Positions 60,383 to 64,000 of a stretch of 64,000 nt of DNA are shown in pieces. Made by a program: the position numbers and the translations under genes. Source of the stretch: Chitinophaga sp. HK235 (lineage in GTDB: Bacteria; Bacteroidota; Bacteroidia; Chitinophagales; Chitinophagaceae); NCBI RefSeq assembly GCF_018255755.1, contig NZ_CP073766.1, positions 2,666,001-2,730,000 of the forward strand, given 5' to 3'. The notes below the pieces were generated by a model. The model had not been told where the DNA came from. It did no database searches and saw only the letters and a program-made list of their open reading frames with translations. The stretch's first letter is position 1; every line of letters starts with the position of its first letter.

Positions 60383-61972
60383 TTAAGCGGGAGAAAGCCT
60401 GCGGGATCTCAGATAAACTGCTGTCCGGTTCAGGTACGGAAACAAAAGTATCAGCACCAGCGTCAAAACAATTAAACACGACATCAATTCATAATAATCC
60501 ATAGCGAAACGTATCTGGCCTTGTGTATTCACAGCATTCACCAGTATTTTGTCCGAGGCCCGCATGGCTTTTCCTGCCACCATTCCCTTTGCTTCCAGTT
60601 TATGCGCCTGCATACGCAGGGTCTGCCTGACGACCGGGTCCAGTTTGGTAAGATGATCCTGAAATGCGTTGTAATGCCTGCTCTTTCCGAATAACTCAAA
60701 GAAATTAATTAATCCGATACTTACGCAAAAGCCCAGATAACGCACCGCCAGACATACCGCTGAAGCCGAAGCCCCCATAACTGTTGGAACAGAAGAAATG
60801 GCATATACTATAGTCGGCACCATAATCAGGCCCACACCAAGACCCTGTGCCAACAATGGTAAATAGTAATTAAATTCATCTGCCTGCACATCAAACAGAA
60901 AATACATACGGATATGAAACCCCAGCAACAACAGAAACCCAGGCACCCAGATATACCTTATATGTTTCTTCTGCAGAATCAGGGCACAGGCAATAATAAC
61001 ACCCAGTACCAGTCCTGCGATATTGAGCACATTCATATACGAAACATGCATGGGGTCAAACTTCAGCACAACGGCATAAAAAGTATTTGTAATTCCGGAT
61101 GCAAAACGGCAGATATACATAATAAAAAGCACCAGCAAGCCTACCTTGAAATTCCGGTACCGGAATATCTTCAGGTGTACATAAGGCCGGCGCAGGTGTC
61201 GTTGCCTCACGACATAAATCAACAACAACACCACGATTGCAATAACGCTATAGCGTATACGCTGATCTTCCAGCCAGTAATATTCCTGTCCGTAAATCAT
61301 GATATAACCGAAGAGACTGAGCATAATACTGTACAGGGAAAAGCTCTGCCAGTCCAGATTATAGAGCGGGAACCGGACATTGAGCCTCACCCCGTTCATC
61401 GTTATCAGCAAGAGACACAAACATGGCAGATAGGCAAACACTGCAGCCTTGTACACCGCATTAAAATCAACTGCATCGATCAGGTCTGCTGTTACCAGGT
61501 TATTGAAAGGCACGGCACAGAGCAGAAATCCAAAGAATACAGAAAAACTGATTTCTCTGGCCCGTTCACTTCTCAATCGGGTAAACATCAATGACAAAGA
61601 GAGATTGACGGTACATGCGAACAACATACCCTGGATAAAACGTATTGGCAGAAATATGTGGAGATCGTTGGTCAGATAACAGATATAACAGGTCAGTATC
61701 TGCAAAAAGGTAAATACAATAAAGTACTCCTTCGCTGCCATATATACGAAAAACCGGCGTTCCAGGCTATAAAAGCCTACATATCCCGCATAGAACAACG
61801 CCACCGCAAATTGTATATCCGCCGGCTCACCGCCATAATATCCTGCAGCCGCATTGATATTGGCCATGGGCAGGAAAAATATCACGATGGAAGGCAATAT
61901 CAGCAGGAACAGCATGATCTTGATCAGCCATTCCGGTGTCCACGGCCTGAATATGGGAATGGAATTATCCAT
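60383..61972 (-). CDS. MFS drug/metabolite exporter (EmrB/DHA2-like)
   Basis: 529 residues from ATG 61972, which overlaps the preceding HlyD stop by 8 bp; the longer frame to 61999 is disfavoured. About 14 hydrophobic helices, consistent with the 14-TM DHA2 subfamily. The canonical motif A (GxLaDrxGrkxxl) is poorly conserved, with ERRFFVYMAAKEYFIV in its place. It exports through the HlyD adaptor and TolC-type channel encoded just upstream. The export substrate is unknown. Confidence 0.85.
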   Translation of the reverse strand: MDNSIPIFRPWTPEWLIKIMLFLLILPSIVIFFLPMANINAAAGYYGGEPADIQFAVALFYAGYVGFYSLERRFFVYMAAKEYFIVFTFLQILTCYICYLTNDLHIFLPIRFIQGMLFACTVNLSLSLMFTRLRSERAREISFSVFFGFLLCAVPFNNLVTADLIDAVDFNAVYKAAVFAYLPCLCLLLITMNGVRLNVRFPLYNLDWQSFSLYSIMLSLFGYIMIYGQEYYWLEDQRIRYSVIAIVVLLLIYVVRQRHLRRPYVHLKIFRYRNFKVGLLVLFIMYICRFASGITNTFYAVVLKFDPMHVSYMNVLNIAGLVLGVIIACALILQKKHIRYIWVPGFLLLLGFHIRMYFLFDVQADEFNYYLPLLAQGLGVGLIMVPTIVYAISSVPTVMGASASAVCLAVRYLGFCVSIGLINFFELFGKSRHYNAFQDHLTKLDPVVRQTLRMQAHKLEAKGMVAGKAMRASDKILVNAVNTQGQIRFAMDYYELMSCLIVLTLVLILLFPYLNRTAVYLRSRRLSPA

Positions 61973-63029
61973 GATGCTGTTTTTTAGGCAGAAAGACATT
62001 CACATTCATCCCTACCTTGAGACGGTCAATATCCTTTCTGTCGCCATCCACCCGTATACGCACGGGTATACGCTGAACAATCTTTACATAGTTACCGGTA
62101 GAGTTATCCGGAGGTAACAGGGAAAAACTGGAGCCGGTAGCTGGGGACAGGGAGATGACTGTTCCTTTGAATTGTTCATCGGGGAAAGCATCCGCCACAA
62201 TATTAACAGTATCGCCTACACGCATATGGGACACCTGTGTTTCCTTATAGTTGGCCACTACCCATTTATCTGTCTCATTATTTACGATATATGCCAGTGT
62301 TTCTCCAGCATCGATCATTTGCCCCGGTTCCACTGTTCTGCGGCCCATACGGCCGTCGTAGGCTGCTCTAACCACCGTATATTCCACATCCAGGTTATGA
62401 CGGTCCAACAAAGCCCGGAGCCTCGTAATCTCTGCTTCCACTACCAGCTTTTCTGCACGGGCATCTGTTATACGGGAAGTAGCTGCTTCAAAATTTTCAC
62501 GGGCGGATTTATAATCACTGTTATTGATATCCAGCGTTGCCTGTACGTTTTCCAGCTGCTGTTTCGTAGCTGCTTCATCAGCATACATTTCCTTGTAACG
62601 TTTGTATTCCAGCTCCTGCTTCCATACGCGGGCTTTAGCACCATCGATCTGGGAACTGGCAGCACTGGCTGTTTTCTCCAGTGTGTGAATATTACTTTCC
62701 AGCACCTGCAGCTGGGCTTCTGATTTACGTATAGACGCCACCGTTTGGTCAGACTGCAGGGTATACTCTCTGTTGTCTATGACCAGCAGCGTATCTCCTT
62801 TTTTCACGACCTGGTTTTCCTCAAACCTTACCGCAACGATAAAGCCGCCGGCCCTTGCTATGACAGGGTTTACATATTCCTGTACCTGGGCATCATTGGT
62901 TTGTTCATACAGATACCAGGAGCGGATAGTGAGCAATCCCCATGCGGCCAGTGCGAGGACAATAATACCGGCCATCCAGCCTGTGATCCTGGTGATCAGT
63001 CTGTCTGTGACTAAATGTTTCTTTTTCAT
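61965..63029 (-). CDS. HlyD/EmrA-family membrane-fusion (periplasmic adaptor) protein
   Basis: 354 residues. One N-terminal membrane helix (about 18-36), then a biotinyl-lipoyl-like barrel (NPVIARAGGFIVAVRFEENQVVKKGDTLLVID), a long coiled-coil hairpin (about 75-200) and the barrel return (YDGRMGRRTVEPGQMIDAGETL). The family length is normal. It starts 5 bp after the TolC-type gene and overlaps the MFS gene, so the three form an EmrAB-TolC-type operon. Confidence 0.92.
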   Translation of the reverse strand: MKKKHLVTDRLITRITGWMAGIIVLALAAWGLLTIRSWYLYEQTNDAQVQEYVNPVIARAGGFIVAVRFEENQVVKKGDTLLVIDNREYTLQSDQTVASIRKSEAQLQVLESNIHTLEKTASAASSQIDGAKARVWKQELEYKRYKEMYADEAATKQQLENVQATLDINNSDYKSARENFEAATSRITDARAEKLVVEAEITRLRALLDRHNLDVEYTVVRAAYDGRMGRRTVEPGQMIDAGETLAYIVNNETDKWVVANYKETQVSHMRVGDTVNIVADAFPDEQFKGTVISLSPATGSSFSLLPPDNSTGNYVKIVQRIPVRIRVDGDRKDIDRLKVGMNVNVFLPKKQHHG

Positions 63030-63034
63030 TTTGA

Positions 63035-64000
63035 TTATAGCGTACCTGTGATATGCTGGAGTAAGTAGTATTTATTTTGGGAGAGAATCTTTGCCGATGC
63101 CAGTTCAAAGCGGGTTTGAAGCAGCTGTACATCTGCATCCAGGAGATCTGTCACGAGGGATGCCTGATGAAAATAAGCGCTTTTAATGATACGGGCATTT
63201 TCTTCCGCACGGGTTACATTGGTAGTGGCAACATCAATCTGCACCAAGGATTCCCTGTAACGAAGAAATGCTTCTTTCACCTGTTGACGTACCTTATCTT
63301 CTGTATCCTTATGTGTTTCTTCTTCCTTCTCCAGTTCCAGTTTTGCCGCACTCACCTTATGCATATTGTGATACAGGGAAGATATGGGAAAGGACACCTT
63401 TACCCCGCCTATGCCCACAGAATACCAACTGGGATTATACGGATACAGGAATATCTGCGGATTGGCATACCAGAAATCCCCGTACAGGCCTACCTTTGGG
63501 CGTACATTGGCACGTACCTGCTGCAGGTGAATCCGGCTGAGATCTGTTTGCTGTTCCGAAATATGATATATATAGGAATGATGAAGCGCAGCAGCGAGAT
63601 AGTCTTTGTAAGACTCCGTATCCGGTGCCATCACCGCATAATCCGGGTGAAGCGGTTTGTCGTCTGGTTCTCCCAGTATAATATTCAGTTTCTGATTTGC
63701 GATGAGAATATCATTTTCAACCTTTACCAGGGTGAGCTTGCGTTTGGAGAGGTCCAGCTCTACACGGAGCACATCACTTTTCAGCACCGTTCCGTTACGA
63801 TGAAATGTTTTGATTTCCGCCAGTTGTTTCTCCTGGTCAGCTATATCGCTCAGGATCAGTTCCCTGAAAATCTGTGCCTGCTGTAAATCCAGGAACAGCG
63901 CAGCCGTCTGATAACGTATCTGGGAAACAGATTCCTCCTGACGGATACCCGAGAGCTGATGCAGGACTTTATCCTCTTCAATTTTCAGGTTTAACTTATT
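63035..64000 (-). CDS. TolC-family outer-membrane efflux channel, C-terminal part (5' end outside window)
   Basis: The frame is open to the right edge (it reads on from NKLNLKIEEDKVLHQL at the boundary), so the gene begins outside the window; a GTG at 63787 is not a genuine start. The visible part contains the long alpha-helical repeats of TolC (QIRYQTAALFLDLQQAQIF, LSKRKLTLVKVENDILIANQ, and the second repeat RYRESLVQIDVATTNVTRAE). It is the first gene of the efflux operon in the direction of transcription, with HlyD 5 bp downstream. Confidence 0.88.
   Translation of the reverse strand, partial: NKLNLKIEEDKVLHQLSGIRQEESVSQIRYQTAALFLDLQQAQIFRELILSDIADQEKQLAEIKTFHRNGTVLKSDVLRVELDLSKRKLTLVKVENDILIANQKLNIILGEPDDKPLHPDYAVMAPDTESYKDYLAAALHHSYIYHISEQQTDLSRIHLQQVRANVRPKVGLYGDFWYANPQIFLYPYNPSWYSVGIGGVKVSFPISSLYHNMHKVSAAKLELEKEEETHKDTEDKVRQQVKEAFLRYRESLVQIDVATTNVTRAEENARIIKSAYFHQASLVTDLLDADVQLLQTRFELASAKILSQNKYYLLQHITGTL

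Noticed and set aside
60914..61594. Plus-strand open frame of about 226 codons
   Set aside because: Antisense to the MFS exporter; its Gln/His/Ile-rich composition is what the reverse complement of transmembrane codons gives.
63077..63886. Plus-strand open frame of about 269 codons
   Set aside because: Antisense to the TolC-type gene and crossing its structural repeats; no start context and no recognisable motif.
1..64000. tRNA, rRNA, CRISPR arrays, insertion sequences
   Set aside because: I found no cloverleaf-like tRNA, no rRNA stretch, no regularly spaced repeats and no transposase frame.

Overview
The window reads as chromosomal DNA of a Bacteroidota bacterium, most likely a Chitinophaga-like member of the Chitinophagaceae. 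The grounds are an ECF sigma/FecR/SusC/SusD block, five further carboxypeptidase-regulatory TonB-type outer-membrane barrels, weak or absent Shine-Dalgarno sequences, several TTTG-N20-TAnnTTTG-like promoters, and a Chitinophaga-style lanthipeptide leader. No rRNA, tRNA, CRISPR array or transposase was seen. Both ends cut genes: a Crp-type regulator at the left and a TolC-type channel at the right.

Layout. 1-5.1 kb: a leftward operon of pirin, a receiver-like small protein, an MhqO-like dioxygenase and an MhqD-like esterase, probably for quinone/electrophile detoxification, behind a perfect inverted-repeat operator; then an HSL-type esterase and a DUF2314-ankyrin protein. 5.2-10.8 kb: an OmpR/histidine-kinase pair, an outer-membrane barrel and GAPDH. 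10.9-16.6 kb: a leftward operon of TonB receptor, beta-helix lipoprotein and purple-acid-type phosphatase. 16.8-20.6 kb: a large unknown exported protein, a DHFR/RibD-like reductase and an orphan class I lanthipeptide precursor.

20.9-31.3 kb is an iron locus: a siderophore receptor, a DUF4198 protein, a truncated PepSY remnant, a NarL-type regulator, then a five-gene operon of diamine N-monooxygenase, acyltransferase, IucA/IucC synthetase, a sterol-desaturase-family membrane enzyme and a PLP decarboxylase. The four core enzymes match the DesABCD/bisucaberin logic for hydroxamate siderophores. 31.4-35.8 kb: a second outer-membrane barrel divergent from a LytS/LytTR pair.

35.8-41.2 kb holds the most unusual block. 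Two overlapping P-loop ATPase genes, the second with a winged-helix/TPR-like tail, sit behind a 42-bp perfect palindrome that covers their promoter. They lie between two RidA genes, the second preceded by a Crp-type regulator and an exact TGTGA-N6-TCACA site. 41.2-42.6 kb has three small leftward genes. 42.8-50 kb is the ECF/FecR/SusC/SusD unit with no degradative enzyme attached. 50-60.2 kb contains an unknown lipoprotein, a 990-residue phospholipase D-like protein, an FAD monooxygenase, a transglutaminase-like protein, an unknown conserved protein and a GMC oxidoreductase with a four-cysteine cluster. 60.4-64 kb is a tripartite efflux operon (TolC, HlyD, MFS).

Functions are family assignments made by reading motifs. 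No database search was possible, so exact substrates are inference.
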